A stretch of DNA of 38,701 nt from Oxalobacter formigenes (GCA_023667225.1 JAMPAN010000012.1:1-38701); one strand, 5' to 3'; shown: positions 8,788 through 18,471, counted from the first letter of the stretch. The notes: generated by a model from the letters alone, not told the origin. Numbers and translations are program-made.

Positions 8788-9309
8788 ATAGCTACCAATA
8801 AGTTGCATCGCATTAACGGCGAGATTACCGCGCAGGAGGTTCGCTTAATCGGGATTGATAACGAACCTGTGGGAATTGTCAGCATTCAGGAGGCGTTGCG
8901 CCTTTCTGAAGAGGCTGATACGGATCTGGTTGAGATTGCGCCCAATGCCAGCCCGCCTGTTGTGCGGCTGATGAATTACGGGAAGTTCCGCTATCAGGAG
9001 CAAAAGAAAGCGCATGAGGCCAAGCAAAAACAAAAGGTGATTTCTGTCAAGGAGGTGAAGTTTCGCCCCGGTACGGATGAGGGGGATTACCATATCAAGC
9101 TGCGCAATGCGGTTCGTTTTCTGGAAGACGGCGACAAATGCAAGATTACGCTGCGTTTTCGCGGGCGCGAGATGGCGCACCAGGATATTGGCATGCGTAT
9201 GCTGGAGCGGCTGAAAGGGGATCTGGACGAGTATGGACAGGTTGAGCAGTTCCCCAAGATGGAGGGGCGCCAGATGGTGATGGTGCTGGCTCCAAAGAAA
9301 AGGAAGTAA
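8788..9309 (+). CDS. infC: Translation initiation factor IF-3 (ATA start codon)
   Basis: IF-3 binds the 30S subunit, prevents premature 50S joining and discriminates against non-canonical start codons. The 173-residue protein has an N-domain with [15 protein letters not shown], a lysine-rich linker ([13 protein letters not shown]) and a C-domain with [30 protein letters not shown] and the C-terminal [16 protein letters not shown]. The start is placed on the ATA at 8788 because it gives the family N-terminus and AGTGAGGG ends 7 bases upstream. No ATG, GTG or TTG lies at a workable distance, and the only upstream in-frame candidates fall inside thrS. Rare start codons in infC are known to allow autorepression by IF-3 itself (AUU in E. 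coli). Confidence 0.95.
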   Translation: MATNKLHRINGEITAQEVRLIGIDNEPVGIVSIQEALRLSEEADTDLVEIAPNASPPVVRLMNYGKFRYQEQKKAHEAKQKQKVISVKEVKFRPGTDEGDYHIKLRNAVRFLEDGDKCKITLRFRGREMAHQDIGMRMLERLKGDLDEYGQVEQFPKMEGRQMVMVLAPKKRK

Positions 9310-9319
9310 GACGGGTTTT

Positions 9320-9464
9320 GCTGTGTTGCCTGTGAGGCAAGGCAGCAGAAGTCATGGCCCGGCCATGATGTTGACAAGTGATTGCAGGCTGCAAAGCGCA
9401 ACGCGGTTGTTGCCACCTGCCGTCATGTGATAACAAGAAAGGGAGCTGCCTTCAGGGGCAGGTG
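9320..9464 (+). promoter_or_regulatory. Structured infC-rpmI leader with competing pairings around the rpmI RBS
   Basis: The gap before rpmI contains several pairable segments. TTGCCT/AGGCAA (9326-9331, 9335-9340) is extended by GCTG/CAGC. CATGGC/GCCATG lies at 9353-9367. CACCTGCC (9414-9421) is complementary over 8 bases to GGCAGGTG (9457-9464), which is the rpmI ribosome binding site. CTGCC (9446-9450) can also pair with GGCAG (9457-9461), and GCAGG (9384-9388) with CCTGC (9416-9420), so the folds compete. In E. coli this interval holds the operator where ribosomal protein L20 represses rpmI-rplT; an equivalent role here is inferred. Confidence 0.5.
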
Positions 9465-9468
9465 AATT

Positions 9469-9666
9469 ATGCCGAAGATGAAGACCAAAAGCAGTGCGAA
9501 AAAACGTTTTCGCATTCGTCCTGGTGGCACAGTGAAATGCGCACAGGCATTCAAGCGCCACATTCTGACCAAGAAAACTACCAAAACCAAGCGCCAGCTG
9601 CGCGGCACGACGGAGATTCACGGCAGTGATGTTTTGTCGGTTATGCGCATGATGCCGAACGGTTGA
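9469..9666 (+). CDS. rpmI: 50S ribosomal protein L35
   Basis: This is a small basic protein of 65 residues of the large ribosomal subunit. It has the family N-terminus [14 protein letters not shown], followed by a lysine/arginine-rich body. The ribosome binding site GGCAGGTGA lies 4-5 bases before the ATG and can be masked by upstream complementary segments (see the leader at 9320-9464). It is co-transcribed with rplT, whose start lies 25 bases downstream; in E. coli both are repressed together by L20. Confidence 0.98.
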   Translation: MPKMKTKSSAKKRFRIRPGGTVKCAQAFKRHILTKKTTKTKRQLRGTTEIHGSDVLSVMRMMPNG

Positions 9667-9691
9667 TCCCGATTTCTTCGCAGGAGATATT

Positions 9692-10051
9692 ATGTCGAGA
9701 GTAAAACGTGGGGTCACGGCACGGGCCCGTCATAAAAAAGTGCTGGAGCAGGCCAAGGGATATCGTGGCCGCCGGAGCAAGGTTTATCGTGTGGCAAAAC
9801 AGGCTGTCATGAAGGCAGGCCAGTATGCCTATCGTGACCGCAGGGCCAAAAAGCGGGTGTTCCGCGCTCTCTGGATTGCGCGTATTAACGCGGCTGTCCG
9901 CGAGCATGGTATGACCTATAGTGTGTTTATTAACGGCCTGAAAAAGGCAGCTATTGAACTGGACCGCAAGGTGCTGGCTGATATGGCTGTGACTGACAAG
10001 CCGGCTTTTGCCGCGATTGTTAATCAGGTCAGGTCTGCTGCCGCTGCCTGA
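9692..10051 (+). CDS. rplT: 50S ribosomal protein L20
   Basis: L20 is an early assembly protein of the large subunit that binds 23S rRNA. The 119 residues are typical: [18 protein letters not shown] at the start, the arginine-rich extension [16 protein letters not shown], and the globular C-terminal part with [21 protein letters not shown] element (CAGGAGAT) precedes the ATG. L20 is the known translational repressor of rpmI-rplT in E. coli and B. subtilis, which fits the structured leader seen upstream of rpmI. Confidence 0.98.
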   Translation: MSRVKRGVTARARHKKVLEQAKGYRGRRSKVYRVAKQAVMKAGQYAYRDRRAKKRVFRALWIARINAAVREHGMTYSVFINGLKKAAIELDRKVLADMAVTDKPAFAAIVNQVRSAAAA

Positions 10052-10083
10052 TTTTCCGTACGGCTGTACGGTGCGGTACCGAT

Positions 10084-10118
10084 AAGCGGGGCTGGAAGCT
10101 TTTCCTGTCCCGCTTTTT
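10084..10118 (+). terminator. Terminator or attenuator between rplT and pheS
   Basis: AAGCGGG (10084-10090) pairs with CCCGCTT (10109-10115). Inside it GGAA/TTCC closes a GCTT loop across a 3x3 internal loop, and a T-run follows. Just upstream, CCGTAC/GTACGG (10056-10061, 10066-10071) forms another hairpin. The position equals that of the pheST attenuator of E. coli, but I could not find a short Phe-rich leader peptide, so it may be a plain intra-operon terminator. Confidence 0.75.
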
Positions 10119-10170
10119 GTTTTGAGTTTGCTGAAAGCGGCGCTTTCGGCACACTACGGGGAAGCAGGGT

Positions 10171-11187
10171 ATGGATTCTTTAGAGGAACTGGTTGCCAAA
10201 GCCCAGGCGGATTTTCTGGCCGCGCCGGATGCAGCGGCACTGGAGAACGCAAAAGCCCGGTATCTGGGCAAGACCGGCCTTTTGACCGGAGAGATGAAGG
10301 CGCTGGGCAAGATGGAGCCGGAGGCGAGAAAGGCGCGCGGGGCGGTTATAAATGCAGCCAAGCTGCAGGTGGAGGATGCTTTGTCGGCCCGGCGCGAGGC
10401 GCTTGCGCTGGCGCAGCTTGCTGAAAGGCTGAATGCCGAGGCAGTGGATGTGACGCTGCCGGGAAGAGGCCGGATGCGCGGCGGAATTCATCCGGTGATG
10501 AAAACCTGGGAGCGGGTGGAACGCATTTTTCGTTCAATTGGCTTTGATGTGGCGGAAGGCCCGGAGATTGAGAATGACTGGACGAATTTTACTTCGCTGA
10601 ATAATCCGGAAAACCATCCTGCCCGCTCAATGCAGGATACGTTTTATGTGGACGGAAAGGATAAGACGGGCAAACCGCTTTTGCTGCGGACTCATACCAG
10701 CCCGATGCAGGTGCGCTATGCTTCGGCTCACAGTCTGCCTGTGAAGGTGATTGCGCCTGGCAGGACGTATCGGGTGGACAGTGATGCAACCCATTCGCCG
10801 ATGTTTCACCAGGTGGAAGGTTTATGGATTGACAAGGCTATCAGCTTTGCCGATTTAAAGGGGGTTTATCTGAATTTTGTCCGCGAGTTTTTTGAGACAG
10901 ACGATTTGGCAGTCCGATTCCGTCCGTCTTATTTTCCTTTTACGGAGCCGTCTGCCGAAGTGGATATTGCTTTCGGAAGCGGTCCGCTGAAGGGGCGCTG
11001 GCTGGAGGTCAGCGGTTCGGGGCAGGTGCATCCGGCTGTGCTCAGGAATATGGGGATTGATCCTGAAAGTCATGTCGGTTTTGCGTTTGGTTCCGGCCTG
11101 GAGCGTTTGACGATGCTGCGTTATGGTATTAATGATTTGCGCCTCTTTTTTGAGGGCGATTTGCGGTTTTTGAGACAGTTTGGTTGA
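10171..11187 (+). CDS. pheS: Phenylalanyl-tRNA synthetase alpha subunit
   Basis: This is the catalytic subunit of the (alpha-beta)2 enzyme that charges tRNA-Phe. The 338 residues comprise an N-terminal coiled coil that contacts tRNA (about 1-90) and a class II catalytic domain. Visible motifs are [19 protein letters not shown] with [12 protein letters not shown], the QDTFYV segment, motif 2 [21 protein letters not shown] and motif 3 [31 protein letters not shown] precedes the ATG. The gene lies 119 bases after rplT behind a terminator-like structure, and 54 bases before pheT, its obligate partner. Confidence 0.98.
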   Translation: MDSLEELVAKAQADFLAAPDAAALENAKARYLGKTGLLTGEMKALGKMEPEARKARGAVINAAKLQVEDALSARREALALAQLAERLNAEAVDVTLPGRGRMRGGIHPVMKTWERVERIFRSIGFDVAEGPEIENDWTNFTSLNNPENHPARSMQDTFYVDGKDKTGKPLLLRTHTSPMQVRYASAHSLPVKVIAPGRTYRVDSDATHSPMFHQVEGLWIDKAISFADLKGVYLNFVREFFETDDLAVRFRPSYFPFTEPSAEVDIAFGSGPLKGRWLEVSGSGQVHPAVLRNMGIDPESHVGFAFGSGLERLTMLRYGINDLRLFFEGDLRFLRQFG

Positions 11188-11241
11188 AGTGTGTTCCGGC
11201 TTTTCAATAAGGGAAGGCCGTTTTGCTGCTGAAGGCGTGTT

Positions 11242-13671
11242 ATGCAATTTTCTGAAAGATGGCTGCGTACGATGGCCGATCCTGATATGGGTACGGAGGA
11301 GCTGGCCCGTTTGTTGACGATGTCCGGGCTGGAAGTGGAAGAGACAAGCTGTGTCGCGCCGCCTTTTTCCGGCGTGGTGGCGGCAAAGGTGCTGGAGGTG
11401 AAGAAACATCCCAATGCGGATCGCCTGACTGTCTGCCAGGTGGATGCCGGGACTGGTGCGCTGCTGAATATTGTTTGCGGTGCGCCGAATGTGCGTGCAG
11501 GGATGATGACGGCTTGCGCACTGCCGGGAGCCAGTTTGCCGCCAGGTGAAAATGGCAAGGCGTTTTCTATCAAGCCGGGCAAGTTGCGCGGTGTGGAATC
11601 GCAAGGGATGTTGTGTTCGGCGCGGGAACTGGGTATATCGGACGATCATGCCGGGATTATGGATTTGCCAGGGGATGCGCCCGTGGGGCAGGATGTGCGT
11701 GCTTATCTTGATCTGGATGATGTTGTTTATACGATTAAGCTGACGCCGAACCGGGCAGATTGCCTTTCTGTGCTGGGTGTGGCGCGGGAGGTGTCGGCCC
11801 TGACCGGCGCGCCGCTTTGTATGCCTGATGCAGCGCCGGTTGCGGCGACGATGGAGGAGAAGCTGCCGCTGGCTGTTTTGGCTCCGGATTTGTGCGGCCG
11901 TTTTAGCGGCAGGGTGATTCGCGGCGTTAATGCACGGGCAGAAACGCCGGACTGGATGAAACAACGGCTGATTCGCAGCGGACAGCGGCCGGTTTCTGCC
12001 CTGGTGGATATTTCCAATTATGTGATGCTTGAGCTGGGGCAGCCCAACCATGTTTATGATCTGGATAAGCTGGATCAGGGGCTGGAGGTGCGCTGGGGAC
12101 GAAAGGGCGAACAGGTGTCGCTGCTTAACGGCAGCACGCTTGAGGCGGACGGGCAGGTTGGTGTGATTGCCGACGGCAAGGGGGCGGAATCTCTGGCCGG
12201 TATTATGGGCGGGGATCGTTCTTCGGTTTCGCTGGAGACAGAGCATATTTTTATTGAGGCGGCTTTCTGGCAGCCGGAGGCGATACAGGGGCGCTGCCGC
12301 CGGTTTAATTTTTCAACGGATGCGGCGCACCGTTTTGAGCGCGGGGTTGATTTTGAGGGAACAGTTCGCGCTATTGAACGTATGACGGCGCTGGTTCTTG
12401 AGGTTTGCGGTGTGCCGGGCAAGACACAGGTTGGCCCGACGGATGACCATGTGTTTGCTTTGCCGCCAAGGCAGCCGGTAAGGATGCGGACTGCGCGGGC
12501 GGAAAGGGTGGTCGGTGTGCCGTTTACGGATAAGGAGGTGGCGGATATTTTCACGCGCCTGGGATTATCGTTTTCGCATGAGCCGGGGGTTTTTGTTGTG
12601 ACGCCGCCAGGGTATCGTTTCGATATCGCTATTGAGGAGGATTTGATTGAAGAGGTGGCGCGGGTATATGGCTATGATCGTATTCCGGCTGTGCCGCCGG
12701 TTGCGCCGAATGTGATGCGGGTTTTGCCGGAAAGCTGCCGCTCTGTGCATGATATTCGCCGTCAGATGGCCGATATGGATTATCAGGAAACGGTGAATTA
12801 CAGTTTTGTCGAAGAGGGCTGGGAAAAGGATTTTGCCGGTAACAGTGATCCTATCCGGCTGCTTAACCCGATTTCAAGCCAGATGAGCGTGATGCGCTCA
12901 ACGCTGCTGGGGTCGCTGGTTGCCAATGTGCGCTATAACCTGAACCGCCGCGCTACGCGGGTGCGGATGTTTGAGATTGCTTCGGTTTTTTTGAAGGATC
13001 CCACACAGGCTGACGGTGAAAAGACGGTGGCGGGGTATTGTCAGCCTAAACGCCTTGCGGCTGTTGCGTATGGCACGGCAGAGAATGAACAATGGGGACA
13101 GCCGTCACGGCAGGTGGATTTTTTTGATGTGAAGGCCGATTTGGAGGCGCTGTTTTTCCCGCAGGTGTTTCGTTTTGAAAAGGCGGAGCACCCGGCTTTT
13201 CATCCGGGACGCTGCGCCCGGATTTTGCGTGAGGGAACGGCTGTGGGGATCATAGGGGAGCTGCATCCGTTGTGGCAAAAGAAGTATGAGCTGCCGTTGC
13301 CGCCGGTTTTGTTTGAACTGGATGTGGAGGCGCTTCAGCCTGAAGGCGTGCCGGTTTACCAGGATATATCGCGTTTCCCGCCGGTGTTAAGGGATGTGGC
13401 GCTGGTGGTGCCCCAATCGGTTTCGGTGGCAAGCCTGATGGATATCTTCGAAATGGCGCGCCGGAAGAATCCGCAGTGTGCTATTATGCAGTCTGTTGTT
13501 TTATTTGACGATTATCGCGGAAAGGGGATTGAGGAAAATGAGAGGAGCCTGGCTTTCCGTTTTACGCTCCAGGATGACCGGGCTACTTTGCAGGATGAGG
13601 CAGTGGAAGCTGCCATTGCCGCGTTTGTTGCCGCAGCAAAGGATGCTGCCGGCGCCCGGTTGCGGGCGTAA
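11242..13671 (+). CDS. pheT: Phenylalanyl-tRNA synthetase beta subunit
   Basis: This is the large non-catalytic subunit of PheRS, with editing and tRNA-binding functions. Its 809 residues are near the family norm. Domains in order: N-terminal B1; a tRNA-binding EMAP/OB domain (about 40-150, with [19 protein letters not shown]); the B3/B4 editing domain (about 210-385); B5 (about 405-475); the catalytic-like B6/B7 region (with [18 protein letters not shown]); and a C-terminal anticodon-binding ferredoxin-like domain that starts near [16 protein letters not shown] short AAGG element precedes the ATG. ihfA follows after 72 bases, as is usual in proteobacteria. Confidence 0.98.
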   Translation: MQFSERWLRTMADPDMGTEELARLLTMSGLEVEETSCVAPPFSGVVAAKVLEVKKHPNADRLTVCQVDAGTGALLNIVCGAPNVRAGMMTACALPGASLPPGENGKAFSIKPGKLRGVESQGMLCSARELGISDDHAGIMDLPGDAPVGQDVRAYLDLDDVVYTIKLTPNRADCLSVLGVAREVSALTGAPLCMPDAAPVAATMEEKLPLAVLAPDLCGRFSGRVIRGVNARAETPDWMKQRLIRSGQRPVSALVDISNYVMLELGQPNHVYDLDKLDQGLEVRWGRKGEQVSLLNGSTLEADGQVGVIADGKGAESLAGIMGGDRSSVSLETEHIFIEAAFWQPEAIQGRCRRFNFSTDAAHRFERGVDFEGTVRAIERMTALVLEVCGVPGKTQVGPTDDHVFALPPRQPVRMRTARAERVVGVPFTDKEVADIFTRLGLSFSHEPGVFVVTPPGYRFDIAIEEDLIEEVARVYGYDRIPAVPPVAPNVMRVLPESCRSVHDIRRQMADMDYQETVNYSFVEEGWEKDFAGNSDPIRLLNPISSQMSVMRSTLLGSLVANVRYNLNRRATRVRMFEIASVFLKDPTQADGEKTVAGYCQPKRLAAVAYGTAENEQWGQPSRQVDFFDVKADLEALFFPQVFRFEKAEHPAFHPGRCARILREGTAVGIIGELHPLWQKKYELPLPPVLFELDVEALQPEGVPVYQDISRFPPVLRDVALVVPQSVSVASLMDIFEMARRKNPQCAIMQSVVLFDDYRGKGIEENERSLAFRFTLQDDRATLQDEAVEAAIAAFVAAAKDAAGARLRA

Positions 13672-13743
13672 GTGCTTTTACGGGATGGAATCCCATAATC
13701 GACCGTTACTTTTTCAGTTTTTGCCAGCCAGTAGTTTGACAAG

Positions 13744-14079
13744 ATGAACAGTATGCCAGCCGACAAGAAAGACCCCAGCCAGGGCAAGACGCTTACCAAG
13801 GCGGAGATTGCCGAGACGCTTTATGAGCGGGTTGGATTGAATAAGCGGGAAGCCAAGGAGATGGTCAATTCTTTTTTCGGCCATATTATTGAATCACTGG
13901 AGCGCGGCGAGGAGGTGAAGTTGTCCGGTTTCGGCAATTTTACCTTGCGCACCAAGCCGGAGCGGCCGGGGCGCAACCCGAGAACGGGCGTTGAAATTCC
14001 GATTACTGCGCGCAGGGTGGTTTCTTTTCATGCCAGCCAGAAGCTGAAGGAAATGGTGGATCCGGCATCAAATGAATAA
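13744..14079 (+). CDS. ihfA: Integration host factor alpha subunit
   Basis: IHF alpha pairs with IHF beta (not in this window) to bind and sharply bend DNA at specific sites, acting in transcription, recombination and replication. The 111 residues show the HU/IHF fold: N-terminal helices [28 protein letters not shown], the [11 protein letters not shown] strand, the DNA-binding arm with [14 protein letters not shown] around the intercalating proline, and the C-terminal [16 protein letters not shown] second ATG at 13753 is an alternative start; neither has a strong ribosome binding site. The 72-base gap after pheT contains a small GGGAT/ATCCC hairpin (13682-13694). The order pheT-ihfA-merR is conserved in betaproteobacteria. 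Confidence 0.97.
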   Translation: MNSMPADKKDPSQGKTLTKAEIAETLYERVGLNKREAKEMVNSFFGHIIESLERGEEVKLSGFGNFTLRTKPERPGRNPRTGVEIPITARRVVSFHASQKLKEMVDPASNE

Positions 14080-14090
14080 GATGGTGTTTT

Positions 14091-14504
14091 ATGACTGAGT
14101 CAACCGGCAAGCTCCAGAGCGCTTCTTTGCCGCCCATACCGGCGAAGCGTTATTTCACTATTGGTGAAGTAAGCGAGCTGTGCGGGGTAAAGACGCATGT
14201 TTTGCGTTACTGGGAGCAGGAGTTTACCCAGTTAAAACCGGTCAAGCGCCGGGGAAACAGGCGTTATTACCAGCATCATGAAGTTTTGCTGATCCGCCGG
14301 ATCCGCGAGTTGTTGTATGAGCAGGGGTTTACGATCAGCGGGGCAAGAAACCGCTTAAATGAACCGGGCGGCAGGACAGCCAGGCAGGAGGAAGCGTTGC
14401 CGCAGCCTGAAAATGCGGCGGCGCAGGGTGTTGACCTGGCATTATTGCGTGCGGAGCTGGAGGCGGTTTTGGCGCTTTTATCGTTGCCGGACAGCCATTT
14501 ATAG
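14091..14504 (+). CDS. MerR-family transcriptional regulator
   Basis: This is a small DNA-binding protein of 137 residues. The N-terminal winged helix-turn-helix is clear: YFTIGEVSELCGVKTHVLRYWEQEF followed by the wing RRGNRRYYQHHEVLLI and the helix RIRELLYEQGFTISGARNRL. The remaining part is a short Gln/Glu/Ala-rich segment without metal-binding cysteines or an effector domain, so an inducer cannot be named. It starts 11 bases after ihfA and is very probably co-transcribed, as in most betaproteobacteria. The target promoter is unknown. Confidence 0.93.
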   Translation: MTESTGKLQSASLPPIPAKRYFTIGEVSELCGVKTHVLRYWEQEFTQLKPVKRRGNRRYYQHHEVLLIRRIRELLYEQGFTISGARNRLNEPGGRTARQEEALPQPENAAAQGVDLALLRAELEAVLALLSLPDSHL

Positions 14505-14581
14505 CGCCCTGTCTGCACCAGGGTGTCTGTTTCAGGCAGCAGCCTGGCTGCAAAGCCGGGGATTGTGTAAACGGGCGGGAT

Positions 14582-15319
14582 ATGCGTATTCTGATAAGCA
14601 ATGACGACGGGTATCTGGCGCCAGGCATTAATGCGCTGGCCCGCGCTTTGGCGCCTGTTGCCGAGGTGGCCGTTTGCGCGCCGGACAGCAACCGATCGGG
14701 GGCTTCCAGCTCGCTGACGCTTGAAAAGCCGATTTCGGTTTTTCAGGCTGAAAACGGGTTTTACTATACAACCGGCACGCCCTCTGATTGTGTGCATGTT
14801 GCCTTGACAGGGGTGCTGCCGTGGAAACCGGATTTGGTGGTGTCCGGGATTAACCATGGCTCGAATATGGGGGAAGATACGCTGTATTCCGGTACGGTGG
14901 CTGCTGCCATGGAGGCGTTTCTTTTTGATATTCCGGCGATTGCTTTTTCCCAGGCGGATCGCGGCTGGCTGGAGCTGGAGAGCGCGGCCAAAATGGCGCG
15001 CGAATTGGTGTTGACGGTTTATGAGGGTTTGCCCGGCCCGTTTTTGTTGAATGTGAATATACCGAATTTGCCTTATGAGGCGCTAAAGCCTCCAGTGGCA
15101 ACCCGCCTGGGGAGACGGCATCATTCGGAAGGGGTGTTAAAGACGCTTGATCCGTTCGGACGGGAAATGTTCTGGATTGGCCCGACAGGAAAAATGCGGG
15201 ATGGGGGAGAAGGAACGGATTTTTATGCTGTTTCGCAGGGTAATGTTTCTGTGACGCCGTTGAAGTTTGAGTGGACAGAAAAGCGATTGATGGATGATTT
15301 GCGCAAGGTGCTGGCATGA
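14582..15319 (+). CDS. surE: 5'-nucleotidase SurE
   Basis: SurE is a metal-dependent phosphatase acting on nucleoside 5'- and 3'-monophosphates, linked to stationary-phase survival. The 245 residues include the metal site Asp8-Asp9 (ISNDDG), Ser39 in [10 protein letters not shown], and Asn91 in [12 protein letters not shown], with the [12 protein letters not shown] motif between. Length and motifs are normal, so it should be active. Its last four bases overlap the start of pcm (ATGA), implying translational coupling; this surE-pcm pairing is widespread in proteobacteria. Confidence 0.97.
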   Translation: MRILISNDDGYLAPGINALARALAPVAEVAVCAPDSNRSGASSSLTLEKPISVFQAENGFYYTTGTPSDCVHVALTGVLPWKPDLVVSGINHGSNMGEDTLYSGTVAAAMEAFLFDIPAIAFSQADRGWLELESAAKMARELVLTVYEGLPGPFLLNVNIPNLPYEALKPPVATRLGRRHHSEGVLKTLDPFGREMFWIGPTGKMRDGGEGTDFYAVSQGNVSVTPLKFEWTEKRLMDDLRKVLA

Positions 15320-16182
15320 GTGAAAAGCTCAGCCGTTTCCCGCTGCCATTGTCGCGCGTGATAGGCGGCGAATCGGGAAGGCGCGTTTCTCGCGCTGGCC
15401 GGGTGGGTGAGATGGCGCTGCAAACTGCTGTCAGGAACCGGATGCAGTCTCTTTTGCCGGGGAAGGCGAAGGTGGCCGCAGGAGGAAGAAGTGCTTCTCC
15501 GGCAGTCGCGCCGGTTTTGGCAGGCAACCCGAAAAGATGGCCGGAGCCGGCCCGCGGCGCGGTTGCCATGACGGAAAAAATTGCTGCGCTGGGTGTTCGG
15601 GATGCGCTGGTTCTTGCTGCCTTGCGCACGATCCCACGGCATCTTTTTGTCGCATCGGCGCTTTCCCAGCAGGCTTATGCCGATACATCGCTGCCTATCG
15701 GCCATCACCAGACGATTTCGCGTCCTTATACGGTGGCGCGGATGATTGAGGCGGTTCGCCCGGAGGCGGGAAATAAAAAGCTGGCAAGGGTGCTGGAGAT
15801 TGGAACCGGCTGCGGTTATCAGGCGGCGGTTCTTTCCCTGGTGGCGGAGCAGGTATATTCCATTGAGCGGATTAAGGCGCTGCATGAACAGGCCAGGCAG
15901 AATCTGCGGGCGCTTCGGCTCCCCAATTTGCGGCTGCATTACGGGGACGGGATGCTGGGGCTGCCGCAGGCTGCGCCTTTTGATGCCATTGTGATTGCGG
16001 CCGCCGGACTGGATGTGCCCAAGGCGCTTTTCCTGCAAATGGCTGTTGGAGGCTATATGGTTGCGCCGGTAGGCGACACGCGGCAGCAGCTGCAGTTAAC
16101 GAAACGGACTGGCGAGGGACAATGGCAATCTGTTATGCTGGAAGAATGCCGTTTTGTTCCCTTGCGGCAGGGCGTGATTTGA
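15316..16182 (+). CDS. pcm: Protein-L-isoaspartate O-methyltransferase with N-terminal extension
   Basis: The enzyme methylates isoaspartyl residues in aged proteins with S-adenosylmethionine, starting their repair. The 288-residue product is about 80 residues longer than the E. coli enzyme at the N-terminus. The extension is basic and Ala/Arg/Gly-rich without recognisable domains, and the core begins near Met85 (ATG at 15568). Core motifs are present: [18 protein letters not shown] for substrate and cofactor placement, [16 protein letters not shown] as SAM motif I, and FDAIVIAAA. The start at 15316 is kept because it overlaps the surE stop as ATGA. Similar extensions are known to me in Burkholderiales Pcm proteins, but their role is not. 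Confidence 0.94.
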   Translation: MSEKLSRFPLPLSRVIGGESGRRVSRAGRVGEMALQTAVRNRMQSLLPGKAKVAAGGRSASPAVAPVLAGNPKRWPEPARGAVAMTEKIAALGVRDALVLAALRTIPRHLFVASALSQQAYADTSLPIGHHQTISRPYTVARMIEAVRPEAGNKKLARVLEIGTGCGYQAAVLSLVAEQVYSIERIKALHEQARQNLRALRLPNLRLHYGDGMLGLPQAAPFDAIVIAAAGLDVPKALFLQMAVGGYMVAPVGDTRQQLQLTKRTGEGQWQSVMLEECRFVPLRQGVI

Positions 16183-16217
16183 TTTGAGAACAGTCTGACA
16201 AAAATGGGAAAACCTTT

Positions 16218-16982
16218 ATGAAACGACATGTCTATCCTTTGCTGGTTATGGTTTGCGCAGGGCTGGCGGCGTGCAGTACTTCGGAGACGCAGGCGCCGAT
16301 TGAAGACCGTTCTGTCGGTGCGGCAATAGCGCGCCCGCTTGCAGGACCGGGATATTACTCGGTGATGAAAGGGGATACGCTTTATCGTATTTCGCGCATT
16401 TATGGCCAAAGTGTGTCTGATCTGGTGGCGTGGAATAATCTGGGCAATGCCAATGAGATTAATGAAGGGCAGCTTTTGCGCGTGGTGCCGCCGGGGGCTG
16501 AAGGAGCCGCTGTGCAGACGGCCAGTGTGAGCGATTCCGGCGGGGAGGTGCAGCCGATTGGCGCGGCGGCGGAGACGCTTGCAGCAGAAAAAACGGCTGA
16601 CGGGGTTTCCTGTACGGTTGATGGCATTGTCTGGGCCTGGCCGGCAACCGGCAATATTCTGCGCGGTTTTTCCGAGCAAAGCAAAGGGGTGGATATTGGC
16701 GGCGCTGAAGGACAAAAGGTGCTGGCGGCAGCTGAAGGCAGGGTAATTTATGCCGGTACGATGGACGGTTACGGTAATATCGTTATTATCAAGCACAGCG
16801 ATGATCTGCTTTCGGCTTATGCGCATAACAGCCGGAACCTGGTCGCGCAAGGCAGCAGTGTTTCCCGCGGCCAGCAGGTGGCGGAAATGGGGCGCAGCGG
16901 AACGGATGCGGTCAAGCTGCATTTTGAGGTAAGGCATCAGGGGAAACCGGTTGATCCCCTGGGTTATCTGCCCAAGCAATAG
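16218..16982 (+). CDS. nlpD: NlpD-like lipoprotein with LysM and degenerate M23 domain
   Basis: This is an outer-membrane lipoprotein that in E. coli activates the division amidase AmiC. The 254 residues contain a signal peptide with lipobox GLAAC (Cys19), a LysM peptidoglycan-binding domain (about 45-90, YYSVMKGDTLYRIS to EGQLLRV), a variable linker, and a C-terminal M23/LytM domain (about 150-250). The first zinc-binding His of active M23 enzymes is replaced (KGVDIGG, as KGIDIAG in E. coli NlpD), while AYAHN and LHFEV remain, so it is likely an activator and not a hydrolase. It lies in surE-pcm-nlpD order, but rpoS, its usual downstream neighbour, is absent. Confidence 0.93.
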   Translation: MKRHVYPLLVMVCAGLAACSTSETQAPIEDRSVGAAIARPLAGPGYYSVMKGDTLYRISRIYGQSVSDLVAWNNLGNANEINEGQLLRVVPPGAEGAAVQTASVSDSGGEVQPIGAAAETLAAEKTADGVSCTVDGIVWAWPATGNILRGFSEQSKGVDIGGAEGQKVLAAAEGRVIYAGTMDGYGNIVIIKHSDDLLSAYAHNSRNLVAQGSSVSRGQQVAEMGRSGTDAVKLHFEVRHQGKPVDPLGYLPKQ

Positions 16983-17036
16983 GCTGTTTGTTCCGGTGCG
17001 CTTTCCTGTTTATTTTTAGCGCTTTTTTCCTGTACG

Positions 17037-18389
17037 ATGACTGCCGATATTGTTGATATTGAGTCGCTGGACGCCGAGGGACGCGGCGTGGCTCATTTGC
17101 CCAATCCGGATGGTACGCCAGGCAAGGCGCTTTTTGTGGAAGGGGCATTGCCGGGAGAGCGGGTCAGTTTTGTTTCTTTGCGCAAGAAGAAGAGCTGGGA
17201 AGCTGCAAAAATGACGGGTTTGCTGCGCGAATCTTCTTTGCGGGCAGTGCCGCGCTGTCCGCATTTTGGTATTTGCGGCGGATGCGCCATGCAGCATATT
17301 GAGCCTTTTGTCCAGGTGGCGGTCAAGCAGCGCGTTCTGGAAGACAGTCTGTGGCATATTGGCCGGGTTCGGCCGGGCTGTTTGTTGAGGCCGGTGTATG
17401 GCCCGTTTTGGGGCTACCGTTACCGTGCCCGCCTGTCGGTTAATTATGTGCCGAAAAAAGGGGGCATTCTGATTGGTTTTCATGAGCGCCGGTCGCGTTT
17501 TGTGGCTGATATGACCAGCTGCGCTGTTTTGCCGCCACAGGTTTCAGCTTTGTTGCTTCCCTTAAGGGAGATGATTGGTTCCTTGTCTGTTTATGACAGG
17601 GCGCCGCAAATTGAGCTGGCTGTTGGTGATGGCGGCCTTGTTGTAATGGTGCTGCGGATTATGGCGCCTTTGTCGGCTGCGGATGAGGATGGCCTGAGAC
17701 GGTTTGCCGACCGGTATGGCGTGCAGTGGTGGCTTCAGCCAAAAGGGCCGGATACTGCCGTGCTTTTTTATCCGGATACGGCGCAGTTGCAATATGTGCT
17801 TCCGGAGTTCGATATCCGGATGCCTTTTCGCCCTACGGATTTTACACAGGTTAACCACCACGTTAATCCGGTTTTGGTTTCCAGGGCGGTGCGGTTGCTG
17901 GATATTCGTCCGGATCACCGGGCGGGGGATCTCTTTTGCGGCCTGGGCAATTTTACTTTGCCGATTGCGCGGCTGGCCAGGGAAGCGGTTGGTATGGAGG
18001 GCAGCGCCGCGCTGACTGACAGGGCGAAGGCGGCGGCGGCGTTGAACGGGCTGGATGGAAAAACAACGTTTTTGACTTGCGACCTGTTCAAGATGGACAG
18101 GGATGCCTGGCTGGCTGCCGGGAAGTTTGACCGCCTGTTGCTTGATCCGCCCCGGGATGGCGCAGATGCGGTATGCCGGACGCTTGCAGGGCTTTCCGGG
18201 CAGGCGGCGGAATTTCGCCCGGCACGTATTGTCTATGTTTCCTGTAATCCGGCGACGCTGGCAAGGGATGCGGGCGTTTTGGTCAATGAGGGCGGTTATG
18301 TTTTGCGCCAGGCGGGGGTAGTCAATATGTTTCCGCATACGGCTCATGTGGAGTCGGTTGCCGTTTTTGACCGGTTGCAGCAGGCATAG
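17037..18389 (+). CDS. rlmD: 23S rRNA (uracil-1939-C5)-methyltransferase RlmD
   Basis: This enzyme forms m5U1939 in 23S rRNA using S-adenosylmethionine. The 450 residues comprise an N-terminal TRAM domain (about 1-60), a [4Fe-4S] cluster site with Cys74, Cys80, Cys83 ([10 protein letters not shown]) and Cys162 (MTSC), and a C-terminal SAM methyltransferase domain. That domain shows [39 protein letters not shown] and the catalytic [13 protein letters not shown]. No clear ribosome binding site precedes the ATG. It is only 54 bases from nlpD, in the place where rpoS would normally intervene. RlmC and RlmD are related; the four-cysteine pattern and genomic position favour RlmD. Confidence 0.94.
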   Translation: MTADIVDIESLDAEGRGVAHLPNPDGTPGKALFVEGALPGERVSFVSLRKKKSWEAAKMTGLLRESSLRAVPRCPHFGICGGCAMQHIEPFVQVAVKQRVLEDSLWHIGRVRPGCLLRPVYGPFWGYRYRARLSVNYVPKKGGILIGFHERRSRFVADMTSCAVLPPQVSALLLPLREMIGSLSVYDRAPQIELAVGDGGLVVMVLRIMAPLSAADEDGLRRFADRYGVQWWLQPKGPDTAVLFYPDTAQLQYVLPEFDIRMPFRPTDFTQVNHHVNPVLVSRAVRLLDIRPDHRAGDLFCGLGNFTLPIARLAREAVGMEGSAALTDRAKAAAALNGLDGKTTFLTCDLFKMDRDAWLAAGKFDRLLLDPPRDGADAVCRTLAGLSGQAAEFRPARIVYVSCNPATLARDAGVLVNEGGYVLRQAGVVNMFPHTAHVESVAVFDRLQQA

Positions 18390-18471
18390 CCTGTTTTCCT
18401 GCTGCATTTTTCCGGAAAAGAGGAATGCCAACAGCCGGGCAGGACCGGCGCGTTTGGAAGGGAAAGAACGG

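Noticed and set aside
7068-8885. 605-residue open frame on the minus strand opposite thrS
   Set aside because: It is long, but its product is basic and of low complexity, matches no family, lacks a ribosome binding site, and lies wholly over conserved thrS codons. Codon bias against antisense stops explains it. The same applies to long antisense frames at 4153-5556, 10855-12246 and 27517-29103.
14505-14581. Possible tRNA downstream of the merR-family gene
   Set aside because: A tRNA often follows this gene in betaproteobacteria, but no cloverleaf or TTCGA-type T-loop can be built here.
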